Of a stretch of 64,000 nucleotides of DNA, positions 11,131-20,039 are shown piece after piece (the stretch's first letter is position 1; each line of letters begins with the position of its first letter). The stretch spans positions 92,001 through 156,000 of the forward strand of contig MPMR01000007.1 of assembly GCA_002238605.1 (NCBI GenBank), written 5' to 3'. The stretch comes from BD2-11 clade cluster bacterium bin43. Lineage in GTDB: Bacteria > Gemmatimonadota > Gemmatimonadetes > Longimicrobiales > Gaopeijiaceae. The notes beneath the pieces were generated by a model. It did no database searches. It saw only the letters and a program-made list of their open reading frames with translations, and was not told the origin of the DNA. The position numbers were made by a program, and so were the translations under genes.

Positions 11131-11331
11131 CGGGTGCGGAGGTCGGTAGGATGAAGTCGGGTGGCGGGCGCATGCCCCTGATGCACAGCGTGTCCTGTAT
11201 CTTCGTTGTGGCTCCGGATGCTCGTGTCCCGGCTGCGTCGAGGTGCGCGGAATGTGCCGCGCCGGAGGGCATTCGCCAAGTCCCGTCTTCCCGCCCCGGA
11301 TCCTGTCGACCTCTGCCCGAGTCCCGCGCCG

Positions 11332-12360
11332 GTGTACACACGCTGCCTGGTATGCCAGGCCCCCTTCCCGGAGAACGATACGCTGGAGTACCTGCCGCGC
11401 GGACGGCGCGTGGCCTTCGATGGGGACCGGGGCCGGCTCTGGATGGTTTGCGGCGCCTGCAAGCGGTGGTCGCTGGTGCCGCTGCTCGACCGCTGGGAGG
11501 CGCTCGAGGAGCTCGAGAAGCTCTCCGTCGACCAGGGGCGCGTGTTGTCGCGCACCGACAACATCGCGCTCCTCACGGTCGGTCGACTCGAGATCGTGCG
11601 CGTCGGCCGCTGCGAGCGCCGGGAGGAAGCCTGGTGGCGCTACGGGCGCGAGCTGCGCGCCCGCCGCAAGCGGTTCAAGCGGGTGTCGCTCGCGGGCACG
11701 GCCGTGGGGGCTGCCGCCGTTGGCGGCTGGCTGACCGGCGGCATCGGCCTGCTGGGTGCCTGGGTGCTGTGGGAGCACGCGCCGAGGTGGACGACCCGGG
11801 GCGCCCGGTGGCTGCGCTTCGGTTCGGCGGCGTGGCGGGGCCGGCGCGAATGCGGGCGCTGCGGATATGTCATGCGGGCGCTTTCCTACGACCAACGCTC
11901 CGGGTTGACGATCCACTCCACCGAAGACGACACCCCCGTGGTCATGTCCCGGACCTGTCCGGTCTGCGGCGCGGCCCCGGACGACGAAGAAGGCCTGCGG
12001 CTGACTGGCCCGGACGCGGAACGTACCCTGCGCAGGGTTCTTGCCTACCACCACTTCGAGGGAGCATCCGAGAAACGGATCGCTTCCGCGACCCGCCTGA
12101 TCGAGGAAGTCGGGGGCACCGGCGGTCTTTCCCGGGTGCTGGTGAAGAAGGGCGCGCGCTTCGGCAATCTGCCGCGCACGGGCACAATCGCCCTGGAGAT
12201 CGCGGCCGGCGAGGATTCCGAGCGGCGGCTGCTGGAACTCGAGTTGGCCAGCCTGGAGGCGCATTGGAAGCGGGAGGAGGAAATTGCCGCCATCATCGAC
12301 GGCGAGCTGACGCCGGTGCCTCTGCTGGAGTCGCTACGGCGCAAAGTTGCCGGGTTGTGA
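11332..12360 (+). CDS. Membrane protein with two zinc-ribbon regions, function unknown
   Basis: I do not recognise a named family. Starting at GTG 11332 (342 residues), the order is: a four-cysteine ribbon CLVC (Cys5, Cys8) paired with CGAC (Cys40, Cys43); a charged, probably helical stretch; a glycine/alanine-rich hydrophobic hairpin at about residues 119-148, long enough for one or two membrane passes; a second ribbon CGRC (Cys174, Cys177) with CPVC (Cys209, Cys212); then a charged helical tail. An in-frame TTG at 11206 would add 42 residues that look non-coding, so I prefer GTG, although no clear ribosome site supports it. It is divergent from the glutaminase gene and convergent with nadE. 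Confidence 0.75.
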   Translation: MYTRCLVCQAPFPENDTLEYLPRGRRVAFDGDRGRLWMVCGACKRWSLVPLLDRWEALEELEKLSVDQGRVLSRTDNIALLTVGRLEIVRVGRCERREEAWWRYGRELRARRKRFKRVSLAGTAVGAAAVGGWLTGGIGLLGAWVLWEHAPRWTTRGARWLRFGSAAWRGRRECGRCGYVMRALSYDQRSGLTIHSTEDDTPVVMSRTCPVCGAAPDDEEGLRLTGPDAERTLRRVLAYHHFEGASEKRIASATRLIEEVGGTGGLSRVLVKKGARFGNLPRTGTIALEIAAGEDSERRLLELELASLEAHWKREEEIAAIIDGELTPVPLLESLRRKVAGL

Positions 12361-12375
12361 GGAGCCCCGATTAAC

Positions 12376-14184
12376 TCAGTAGTCCACCGGCCTCAGGTAC
12401 GACTCCCCGATGGCCGTGGACGAGAGCACCGCCACCGTCGGCAGCTCACGCTTCCAGTGGGTCGCGTTCAAACGGCTCCAGACGATGCCGACCTGCGATT
12501 CGTCGAACCCTCGCCGCACCAGGTCGGAGGGCGAGTAGCCGCGCAGGAACCAGTGCAGGATGGGGTCGGCATCGTGGTAGGAGATGCCCAGCTCGTCGTG
12601 GTCGTGGATGCCCTGGACCAGATCGGCGCTGGCCGGCTTCTCGACGATCTCGGAGGGGACGCCGAGATGGCGCGCGAGCGCCCACACCTGGGTCTTGAAC
12701 AGGTCCCCGAGCGGGTTGACCGGGGGCGAGTCGTCGGCGTGCCAGGTGTAGTAGCCGAAGAGCCGTTCGCTCTTGTTGCCGGTTCCGAGGGGGAGGGCGC
12801 GCAGGAGCGCCGACTGGTCGAAGATGGTGAGGGCGCGGAAGCGGGCGGCGAGATTGCCGCGGCGCAGCGGGGTGATGTCCGGCTCGTGGCGCGCGACGTA
12901 GCCATCCACCGAAGCCGTGATGTCCAGGGTGCGGGCGACGGCGCCGGTCGCCTCCAGCACCATCGCCGCGTGCTCCAGGCTTTCCGGTGAAGAGGTCGCG
13001 TACGGAAGCCGCAGCCCGGTGACGTTTTCCGGGCCGAGGGCGCGCACCGCCAGGCAGAGTGACAAGGCGGAATCGACGCCTCCCGACACGCCGATCACGA
13101 CCTTTTCGAAGCCGCGCCGGCGCACGATCTCCTCCCGGATGAACTCCACCAGGGCGCGTTCGGTGAGCTCGAGGTTCAGGTCGAGCATCGAGGCGTCGCC
13201 CGGAACCGGACCGTGGGTTGACGCCCGGGAACGGCGCGCCGGGGTCGCGCCCCCGCCCCCAGGCCGGGGATCCGTCCCACCCGAGGCCGTGGCCGCCGGT
13301 TCGCTTCTCCGCGTGCGGCCGGCGCGCGCCAGCGCGTCGCGCAGGTTCGGCAGTTGCTGTTCGAGATCTGAAAGCAGCGGCGACTCGAAGCGGTGCCGGT
13401 CGATCGCCGTGCGGTCGAGGACGGCGGTCACCACGCCTTCCTCGAACAGCGGAGCGCGCGCCAGGTTGGTGCCGTCGGGCGCGATCGCCACCGACCCGCC
13501 CGCGAACAGCTTGCCGCCCTCCGATCCCACCAGCTGGCTGACGAGGAGGAAGACGCCGTGTTCCATCGCCGGTCCCTCGAGGATCGGGTCCCAGCGCCTG
13601 ATGCTGGCCGGGCGGTCGCTTCCCGCGAGGAATCCCCGCGCCGGCGAGGCGCTGGGCACCAGGACGACCTCGGCTCCGTCCAGGGCCAGCACGGCCGTGG
13701 TCAGCGAGTGCCAGACATCTTCGCAGATCAGCATTCCCATGCGGCCCAGGGGCGTGTCGAAGGCGCGCAGTTCCCGCCCCGGCTCCACGAAACGGGCTTC
13801 GTCGAAGAGCCCGTAGGTGGGCAGGAACATCTTGCGGTGGACGTGGAGCGGCAGGTAGCGGTCGCCGCTCGCGGAGAAATAGACGACGCTGTTGTAGATC
13901 TGGCGGCGATGTCGCTCGTAGAAGCCGACGACCAGGTCGGGCGCGCCGTCGGGTGCACGGCCCAGCATGTCCGCCACCTCTTCCGCGCCGAAGGCGAGTT
14001 CCGCGACCGCCCCCTGCAGGAAGTATCCGGTCAGGCAGGTTTCCGGAAAGACGAGGAGGTCGTGGTCGCTCCCGGAGTCGGCGACCAGCGAGCCGATCCT
14101 GTCGAGATTGGCGCGCACGTCTCCCTTGCGCGGCTTCATCTGGACCAGTCCCGCGACGAGGGGGGACGAATGTCTCAGGCTCAT
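12376..14184 (-). CDS. nadE: Glutamine-dependent NAD+ synthetase (nitrilase domain + synthetase domain)
   Basis: Last step of NAD synthesis: amidation of nicotinate adenine dinucleotide with ammonia drawn from glutamine. Residues 8-~285 are a nitrilase-fold glutaminase with its triad visible: Glu48 (VFPETCLTG), Lys118 (HRKMFLPTYG), Cys154 (LICEDVWHS). A ~45-residue Pro/Ala/Arg-rich linker follows. From ~335 comes the synthetase with the P-loop VIGVSGGVDSAL (367-374), GTGNKSE, and GDLFKTQVW / EKPASADL. At ~602 residues it is shorter than the mycobacterial type. The start at 14184 matches the nitrilase start; the frame is open upstream without conserved sequence. Confidence 0.93.
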   Translation of the reverse strand: MSLRHSSPLVAGLVQMKPRKGDVRANLDRIGSLVADSGSDHDLLVFPETCLTGYFLQGAVAELAFGAEEVADMLGRAPDGAPDLVVGFYERHRRQIYNSVVYFSASGDRYLPLHVHRKMFLPTYGLFDEARFVEPGRELRAFDTPLGRMGMLICEDVWHSLTTAVLALDGAEVVLVPSASPARGFLAGSDRPASIRRWDPILEGPAMEHGVFLLVSQLVGSEGGKLFAGGSVAIAPDGTNLARAPLFEEGVVTAVLDRTAIDRHRFESPLLSDLEQQLPNLRDALARAGRTRRSEPAATASGGTDPRPGGGGATPARRSRASTHGPVPGDASMLDLNLELTERALVEFIREEIVRRRGFEKVVIGVSGGVDSALSLCLAVRALGPENVTGLRLPYATSSPESLEHAAMVLEATGAVARTLDITASVDGYVARHEPDITPLRRGNLAARFRALTIFDQSALLRALPLGTGNKSERLFGYYTWHADDSPPVNPLGDLFKTQVWALARHLGVPSEIVEKPASADLVQGIHDHDELGISYHDADPILHWFLRGYSPSDLVRRGFDESQVGIVWSRLNATHWKRELPTVAVLSSTAIGESYLRPVDY

Positions 14185-14433
14185 GAGCGGCACGTCGTCA
14201 TGGGAGCGGGTTCCGGTGAGCGTTCCGGTTGGCGGCCGGGCAAGCGGGAACTCTCCCGACAAGGTATGATAACCGCGCGGTCCGCCAAACGGCGCGATGG
14301 TTGCCGGGTGATCCATCCGATTGCGCGATCACCGGCAGCACGATGCTGACGCGGGTCGAACCGGCTCCGGGAACGAGTCGCTGACTTCCGGGGTCTACCT
14401 TGCAGCCATCGACATTCCCTCACACGAATCGCC

Positions 14434-16287
14434 ATGACCCGCACGAGATTCTTCCTGGCAGCGTTCCTTCTTTCTCTGCCGGTCTCGGCTTCGGAGCTCG
14501 CGGGACAGAACACGGGATCGACCGGCCAGCCGGACGACGAAGCCGGCGCTACGCTGACTGGCCAGCAGTTCCTGCGTGCCTTCGAGGTCATCAAGAGCTT
14601 CAGCTGGAACACGCCGGCCGACTCGACGCTCTGGAGAGGGGCCTTCGACGGGCTGATGCGGTCGGCGATTCTATCCGCGGCGCGCATTGATTCGGCCGAC
14701 TTCGCCCAGGACTCGACCGGCGTCCTCGCGACGGCCCCGGTGCGGCCGAGCCCAGGCTCGGTCGACGGCCGGCAATTGCTCAGCAGGTTCGACAGCATCA
14801 GGCGGTCGGGTCCGCGGTCGGTTGACGACCAGCGCTTCCTCAGCGCCTTCGACAGCATCAGGCGGTCGGGTCCGGACGCGCCCGATGATCCGGTGCTCTG
14901 GCGCGGTTCGATTTCGGGACTGATCGGAGCCCTGGACGATCCCTACGGCCAGGTGCTCAGCCCGCGGCTGGTGGACGAGTTCCAGGAGCAGACCACCGGC
15001 AACTACGCGGGCATCGGGGTGGCGATCCAGCAGCTGAACGACCGAATCACGGTCACCGCGGTCTTCCGCGGGTTCCCGGCAGAGCGAGTGGGAATCCAGG
15101 TGGGCGACGTGATCGTGGGCGTGGACGGCGAGAGCACCGACGGCTGGACGACCGGTGCCGCCTCCGAGCGCATTCGCGGCACTCCCGGCACCATGGTCAC
15201 CGTTTCGGTTGAACGCGACGGGTTTTCCGCGCCCATCCCCCACGACATCGAGCGCGACAACATTCATGTGTCGTCGGTGCACGCCGGGTACATGGACGAG
15301 GACATCGGCTACATCCAGCTCGACAGGGTCGCTCGCGGGTCCACCGAAGAGATGGACTCCGCTTTCGCCCTGCTCGCGGACGCCAGGGGGATCGTTCTCG
15401 ATCTGCGTCGCAATCCCGGGGGATACCTGGACGAGTCCCTCACCCTGACCGACCTCTTCCTCGACCGGGGCAAGCGCATCGTCAGCACCCGCGGCCGCAA
15501 CCCGCGCCGCGGGCCGGGGGAGCACGAGGACGCGGTGTACACCCGGGATCGAGCCAGCGTCGGGGACAAGCCGCTGGTGGTGCTGGTCGATGGCTTCACG
15601 GCTTCGGCCGGGGAAATCCTGTCCGGGGCCCTCCAGGACCACGACCGCGCGCTGGTGGTGGGTGAGCGCACCTTCGGCAAGGGGGTCGTGCAGTCCGTCG
15701 TACCGCTTCCGGAAGGCTGGCAGTTGCAGCTGACCACCGGAGAGTGGTACACGCCGCTGGGCCGGTCGCTGCACCGCCAGCGGGACGCACAGGGGCTGCC
15801 ACTTCCCGAGGATTCCACCGCGTTTCCCGTCTTCACCACCGAAGGCGGGCGCGAACTCAGGGGTGGTGGCGGGGTCTTCCCGGATCTGCAAATCGCCGGC
15901 GACACGCTGCTGGTCGTCGAGCGCCAGCTTCTGGAGGAAGCCAGGGACGCCGAATTCCCCTTCGGGCTGAGGCTGGCCGAAATCGGCTTCGACCGCTCGC
16001 AGGCCGTCAGCAATGACGGGGCCGAGGCAATCATCACCGACGAGATACTCGAAGCGTTCATCGCCGACATGCGCGAGGCGGGTGTGCCCGAGGCGACCGT
16101 CGGAGATCCGGCAGTCCGCGACTATCTGCTCTGGCGGCTCGAGATCGCCCTGTCTCAGCGCATGGACGACGAGCGTCTGTTGCGGTTCCGCATCCAGCGC
16201 GATCCCGTTCTGGCCGAAGCCGTCCGACTCGTGCGCGAGTCGGACACCCAGGCGGAACTCTTCAGGCTCGCGGGCGGCGGCAGCTAG
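14434..16287 (+). CDS. S41-family C-terminal processing protease with PDZ domain, exported
   Basis: A 617-residue periplasmic serine protease of the CtpA/Prc group. A signal peptide (RFFLAAFLLSLPVSAS) is followed by a ~130-residue region with internal repeats, then a PDZ domain (~190-265; YAGIGVAIQ, RVGIQVGDVIVGVDGE), then the S41 core with GYIQLDR, LDLRRNPGGYLDE and the catalytic Ser391 in GFTASAGEIL and Lys416 in ERTFGKGVVQ. A C-terminal helical extension of ~130 residues follows. The N-terminal motif QFL-AF--I...LWRG---GL appears near residues 45-74 and again near 134-163. Processing of exported or damaged proteins is expected; the target is unknown. Confidence 0.93.
   Translation: MTRTRFFLAAFLLSLPVSASELAGQNTGSTGQPDDEAGATLTGQQFLRAFEVIKSFSWNTPADSTLWRGAFDGLMRSAILSAARIDSADFAQDSTGVLATAPVRPSPGSVDGRQLLSRFDSIRRSGPRSVDDQRFLSAFDSIRRSGPDAPDDPVLWRGSISGLIGALDDPYGQVLSPRLVDEFQEQTTGNYAGIGVAIQQLNDRITVTAVFRGFPAERVGIQVGDVIVGVDGESTDGWTTGAASERIRGTPGTMVTVSVERDGFSAPIPHDIERDNIHVSSVHAGYMDEDIGYIQLDRVARGSTEEMDSAFALLADARGIVLDLRRNPGGYLDESLTLTDLFLDRGKRIVSTRGRNPRRGPGEHEDAVYTRDRASVGDKPLVVLVDGFTASAGEILSGALQDHDRALVVGERTFGKGVVQSVVPLPEGWQLQLTTGEWYTPLGRSLHRQRDAQGLPLPEDSTAFPVFTTEGGRELRGGGGVFPDLQIAGDTLLVVERQLLEEARDAEFPFGLRLAEIGFDRSQAVSNDGAEAIITDEILEAFIADMREAGVPEATVGDPAVRDYLLWRLEIALSQRMDDERLLRFRIQRDPVLAEAVRLVRESDTQAELFRLAGGGS
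14758..14877 (+). repeat. Two tandem 60-bp coding repeats in the S41 protease gene
   Basis: Unit 1 is 14758-14817 and unit 2 is 14818-14877. Each encodes 20 residues of the form SVDxxxxLSxFDSIRRSGPx. The segment from TTCGACAGC through GGGTCCG is identical in both copies at the DNA level, so the duplication is recent or kept uniform by slippage. A more diverged third relative lies upstream at residues ~44-55 (QQFLRAFEVIKS). Confidence 0.9.
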
Positions 16288-16351
16288 CGGGAGTCACGCG
16301 CGCGCAGCACTTCCGCCGGGTCTGTCCCGCCCGCGGCCGGGTCTGCCGATG

Positions 16352-17290
16352 TCATCCTCTGGGGTGGTGGGTCCGGTGCATCTCGTGGACGTATTCCCGG
16401 TCCACATGCGTGTAGATCTCGGTGGTGGCGATGTCGACGTGGCCGAGCAGCTCCTGGACCGCGGCCAGGTCGGCGCCTCCCTCCAGCAGATGGGTCGCGC
16501 AGCTGTGACGAAGGGTGTGGGGGGAGACGGCTCTCTCGATCCCCGCCCGGTCGCACGCGTTGCGCACGATGGTCCACACCGCCATGCGGGTGAGCGGCCG
16601 GCCTCTGGCACTGAGGAAGACCATCCCTTCGCCCCTGCCCCGTTCCAGCCCCGGCCGTACATCCCGCAGATATCGTACCAGCGCGCGCCGGGCTGCTCGG
16701 CCGAAGGGCACCATGCGCTCCTTCGAGCCCTTGCCGTACACCAGGCAGGTGCGGTCCTCGAGGTCGAGGCTCTGCCGGGGAAGCCCCACCAGCTCGGAGA
16801 CGCGCATGCCCGTGGCGTAGAGGAGCTCCAGGACGGCCCGGTCGCGCCAGCACAGCGGATGGGAGGGGTCCGGCGCCTCCAGAAGGCCTTCCGTTTCCCG
16901 CAGGCTCAGCACTTCGGGCAGGGTTCGCCACACGCGCGGGGACTCGATCTGCTCGGTGGGATCCGTCTCGATGACCTCTTCTTCCAGAAGGAAGGCGAAG
17001 TAGGCCCGCATCGATGACAGGGCACGCCGGATCGAGGTCGGCGCCAGTCCCCGGTCCTTGAGCGAGTACACATGGTCGCGGAGCTCGAGGTGGGTGACGT
17101 CCCGCGGCCGGACGATGTCCCGGTCCGAGAGATACCGGATCAGCCGCGCCACGTCGCGCCCGTACGCTTCCATGGTGCTCGCCGAGAGCCCTCGCTCGAA
17201 GGCCAGGTAGTCCGCGAAGAGTTCCTCCCGGAAGGCTCTGGGGTCCGGCCGGTCCCGTTCCCCGGTCATCTCCCGCTCAGCTCCGGTCAT
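16352..17290 (-). CDS. xerD: Tyrosine recombinase XerD
   Basis: Site-specific recombinase that resolves chromosome dimers at dif with XerC. It has an N-terminal SAM-like core-binding domain (FADYLAFERGLSASTMEAYGRDV) and a catalytic domain with all conserved residues: Arg163 (ATGMRVSEL), the GKGSKER lysine, His258-x-x-Arg261 (PHTLRHSCATHLL), His284 (ELLGHVDI) and the nucleophile Tyr293 (TTEIYTHV). Length (~312) and motif wording match XerC/XerD rather than a phage integrase, and nothing nearby looks like an element, so it is housekeeping. Start is uncertain between ATG at 17290 and at 17269; the first overlaps dedA by 14 bases. Confidence 0.94.
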   Translation of the reverse strand: MTGAEREMTGERDRPDPRAFREELFADYLAFERGLSASTMEAYGRDVARLIRYLSDRDIVRPRDVTHLELRDHVYSLKDRGLAPTSIRRALSSMRAYFAFLLEEEVIETDPTEQIESPRVWRTLPEVLSLRETEGLLEAPDPSHPLCWRDRAVLELLYATGMRVSELVGLPRQSLDLEDRTCLVYGKGSKERMVPFGRAARRALVRYLRDVRPGLERGRGEGMVFLSARGRPLTRMAVWTIVRNACDRAGIERAVSPHTLRHSCATHLLEGGADLAAVQELLGHVDIATTEIYTHVDREYVHEMHRTHHPRG

Positions 17291-17906
17291 CGTCCGGGCG
17301 TGCACCCGGAAGGCGGGTACGCCGCCACGCCACCAGAATGACCGCCGCTACTCCGATCGCGATGAGCAGCAGAAGCCGATTGGCGGCCGCGAACCACTCG
17401 GCGATGGCCTCCAGGTTCTCGCCGGCCATCGCGCCCAGCCAGACCAGTCCGCCGTACCACAGGGCGGAGGCGATGGTCACGGGAAGGGCGACGGAGGCGA
17501 AGGAAAGCCGAGCCACGCCGGCGAACGCGGGCACCACCGCCCTCAGGCCGGGGAGAAAACGGGCGAAGAAGATGGCCGAGGTGCCCCGTCGCCGGTAGAA
17601 GCGGCGCACGCGCGCGAGCTGCTCCGGCTGAAGCAGCAGCCGGCCGAGCCGGCTGTCGAAGAACGGCGGGCCGAAACGGTATCCCGCTCCGTAGACCAGC
17701 AGCGCCCCGACGGCGTTGGCCAGCCAGGTCACCAGGAAGACCAGCGTCACTTCGGCCGGACCCCGCACGGCGAGGAATCCTCCCAGGAGAATGAAGGTGT
17801 CCGCGGGAACCGGAGGCACGATGTTTTCCAGAGCTGCCCCGGCCCCCAGCACCAGATAGGTGAGTCCGGCGGGGAGCGACGCGAGGAATGCGAGCGTCGC
17901 CTCTAT
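17277..17906 (-). CDS. dedA: DedA/SNARE-associated family membrane protein, apparent ATA start
   Basis: DedA proteins are inner-membrane proteins thought to flip or carry phospholipids. The conserved ENIVPPVPAD block, the FLPGLRAVVPAFAGVARL motif and several hydrophobic helices are present. The first ATG/GTG/TTG in frame is GTG at 17852, but that would cut off the family N-terminus. Reading 18 codons further gives ATA at 17906 with AAGGAGG four bases upstream, and a start (x-EATLAFLASLPAGLTYLVLG) that matches typical DedA proteins. There is no other start codon between the upstream stop and 17852. ATA overlaps the ispF stop as ATAG, suggesting coupled translation. The total would be 209 residues. 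Confidence 0.88.
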   Translation of the reverse strand: MEATLAFLASLPAGLTYLVLGAGAALENIVPPVPADTFILLGGFLAVRGPAEVTLVFLVTWLANAVGALLVYGAGYRFGPPFFDSRLGRLLLQPEQLARVRRFYRRRGTSAIFFARFLPGLRAVVPAFAGVARLSFASVALPVTIASALWYGGLVWLGAMAGENLEAIAEWFAAANRLLLLIAIGVAAVILVAWRRTRLPGARPDDDRS

Positions 17907-18382
17907 GTGTCCTCCTTGCCGATCAGCGCCACGGCATGCACGGCGATCCCGTCACCGGCGCCGATCCAGCCCATTCCTTCGTTCGTCTTGCCCTTGATCG
18001 AGACGGCTTCGCGCCCGGTGCCGAGCACCTCGCCGATGCGCGCGCGCATCCCTCCCGCATGGGGCCCGATGCGAGGCGTTTCGCAGATTACCGTAACGTC
18101 CACGTTGATCACCCGCAGCCGCCGCTGCCGGAGGAGGGCGACCACCCGCCCGAGCAGATCCATCGAGTCGGCATCGCGCCACCGCGGATCCCCCGGGGGA
18201 AAGTGGCTTCCGATGTCGCCTTCCGCAGCGGCCCCGAGCAGGGCGTCCGTGACGGCGTGGGCGACGGCGTCCCCGTCGGAATGGCCGGTCAGGCCCGGTG
18301 CCCCGGGAATCTCGACGCCGCCCAGCATCAGCTTCCGGTCGGGGTCGAAGCGGTGTGAGTCGTATCCCGTGCCCACTCTCAT
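17903..18382 (-). CDS. ispF: 2-C-methyl-D-erythritol 2,4-cyclodiphosphate synthase IspF
   Basis: Fifth step of the MEP isoprenoid pathway. The 159-residue protein has the zinc site GYDSHRF near the start and GHSDGDAVAHAVTDALLGAAA, GDIGSHFPPGDPRW, the conserved NVDVTVICETPRIGPH, and the C-terminal VSIKGKTNEGMGWIGAGDGI. It is complete and of normal length from ATG 18382. The longer open frame upstream has no conserved sequence. It lies 31 bases after fabF and its last codons carry the AAGGAGG that serves dedA. Confidence 0.97.
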   Translation of the reverse strand: MRVGTGYDSHRFDPDRKLMLGGVEIPGAPGLTGHSDGDAVAHAVTDALLGAAAEGDIGSHFPPGDPRWRDADSMDLLGRVVALLRQRRLRVINVDVTVICETPRIGPHAGGMRARIGEVLGTGREAVSIKGKTNEGMGWIGAGDGIAVHAVALIGKEDT

Positions 18383-18413
18383 GGCGGGCTCCAGGAGGCG
18401 CGGAAAGGCTCGC

Positions 18414-19700
18414 TCAGGCGTGCCAGCGCCGGAAGGCGAGACATACGTTGTGCCCTCCGAAACCAAACGAGTTGGAGAGCGCCGCCTCGACAGGTCTCTC
18501 GACCATGCCGTCGGTGGCGTAGTTGAGGTCGCACTCCGGGTCGGGGTGCTCGTAGTTGGTCGTAGGCGGGATCCTGCCCTCCATGAGCACCATCAACGAG
18601 ATGACCGATTCGATCGCGCCGGCCGCGCCCAGCGTGTGCCCCGTCATGGACTTGGTGCTTCCCACGATGGCCGCCCGGGCCGCTTCTTCCCCCAGCACCG
18701 CCTTGATGGCGGCGGTCTCCACTTCGTCGTTGTAGGGAGTCGACGTGCCGTGCGCGTTGATGTAGCCGACCTCCTCCGGCGCGATTCCCCCGTCCTCCAG
18801 GGCAAGTCGCATGGCCTGCTGGGCTCCCGCGCCTCCGGGAACCGGCGCGGTGATGTGGTAGGCGTCCGCCGTGGCCCCGCAGCCCGCGACCTCCCCCAGA
18901 ATGCGCGCTCCCCGCGCCTCGGCGGTGTCGAGCGATTCGAGAACCAGGCAGCCCGCGCCCTCTCCGATGACGAAGCCGTCTCGGGTGGCGTCGAAGGGGC
19001 GGCTCGCGGTCTCCGGGCTGTCGTTGCGTCTGGACATCGCCTTCATCGAGGAGAAACCGGCGATGGAGATGGGCACGATGGCGGCCTCCGCGCCCCCCGC
19101 CACCATCACGTCGGCGTCCCCTCGCTGGATGACGCGAAGGGCGTCGCCGATGGCGTGCGCACCCGAGGAACACGCCGACACCGTGGAGTGGTTCGGACCC
19201 TGGGCTCCGTAGCGGATCGAAACCAGCCCCGATCCGATGTTGGGAATGAACATCGGCACGAAGAACGGGCTGATGCGGCGCGGCCCGGACTTCACCAGCT
19301 TGCGGACCTGGGTCTCATAGGTGTCGACGCCGCCGATTCCGCTGCCGATGATCACGCCGAAACGCTCCGGGCGTACACCGGGCGGGCAACCTTCCAGCCC
19401 GGCGGATGCCATGGCCTGGTCCGCGGCCACCATGGCGAACTGCGCGAAGCGGTCGTAGCGCCGGATCTCCCGCTTGTTCAGGTGCCCGGAGGGATCGAAG
19501 TCCCTGACCTCGCAGGCGATTCGGGTCGCGAAGCGATCGTCGACCTCGAAATGTGTGATCGGGCCTCCGGCGTTCGTGCCGGCCAGCAAAGCCGCCCAGG
19601 ACGACGGGGCGTCGTGGCCGAGGGGAGTGATCATCCCGATGCCCGTAATGACAACCCGCCGGCTTGCCCGGAGGGTACCGTTCTCCGAAGGGCCGCTCAT
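18414..19700 (-). CDS. fabF: 3-oxoacyl-ACP synthase II (FabF)
   Basis: Condensing enzyme that elongates acyl-ACP with malonyl-ACP. The 428-residue protein starts RRVVITGIGMITPLG and has the active-site cysteine in TVSACSSGAH (Cys177), the histidine in NAHGTSTPYND (His317), and Lys350/His355 in STKSMTGHTLGAAGA. NSFGFGGHN is present at the end. ATG at 19700 is used because it precedes the conserved region; upstream sequence is the acpP-fabF gap. It sits in the standard order acpP-fabF. Confidence 0.98.
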   Translation of the reverse strand: MSGPSENGTLRASRRVVITGIGMITPLGHDAPSSWAALLAGTNAGGPITHFEVDDRFATRIACEVRDFDPSGHLNKREIRRYDRFAQFAMVAADQAMASAGLEGCPPGVRPERFGVIIGSGIGGVDTYETQVRKLVKSGPRRISPFFVPMFIPNIGSGLVSIRYGAQGPNHSTVSACSSGAHAIGDALRVIQRGDADVMVAGGAEAAIVPISIAGFSSMKAMSRRNDSPETASRPFDATRDGFVIGEGAGCLVLESLDTAEARGARILGEVAGCGATADAYHITAPVPGGAGAQQAMRLALEDGGIAPEEVGYINAHGTSTPYNDEVETAAIKAVLGEEAARAAIVGSTKSMTGHTLGAAGAIESVISLMVLMEGRIPPTTNYEHPDPECDLNYATDGMVERPVEAALSNSFGFGGHNVCLAFRRWHA

Positions 19701-19740
19701 GTGTCCTCGCGCCGTCCGGCGCCTCTCCCGCGCAGAGGAG

Positions 19741-19983
19741 TCAGGATCCGGCGGCCTTGCGGATGTAGCCGACCGCGTCGCCCACGGTGCGCATCTGCTC
19801 GGCGTCGGAGTCGGGAATGTCGATTCCGAACTCCTCTTCAAAGGCCATCACCAGTTCCACGGTGTCGAGTGAATCGGCCCCGAGATCCTCCATGAACGAA
19901 GCCTCGCTCGTGACCTGCTCCTCCTCGACACCGAGTTCAGTGACGATAATGTCCTTCACCCGGCCTTCGATGCTGTCCGCCAT
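19741..19983 (-). CDS. acpP: Acyl carrier protein
   Basis: 80-residue acidic protein that carries growing acyl chains on 4'-phosphopantetheine. The attachment serine is Ser38 in [21 protein letters not shown], the standard ACP signature. The ribosome-binding site AAGGAG seven bases before ATG is one of the strongest in the window, in keeping with the high abundance of ACP. Confidence 0.98.
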   Translation of the reverse strand: MADSIEGRVKDIIVTELGVEEEQVTSEASFMEDLGADSLDTVELVMAFEEEFGIDIPDSDAEQMRTVGDAVGYIRKAAGS

Positions 19984-20039
19984 CTCATTGCTCCTTCGTG
20001 ATGTTGCGGTCTCCCGCCATTAATGAGTGAACGATCGGG

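Noticed and set aside
11206-11331. Upstream TTG extension of the zinc-ribbon protein
   Set aside because: The added residues are Arg/Pro-rich, with no ribosome site; the ribbon begins just after GTG 11332.
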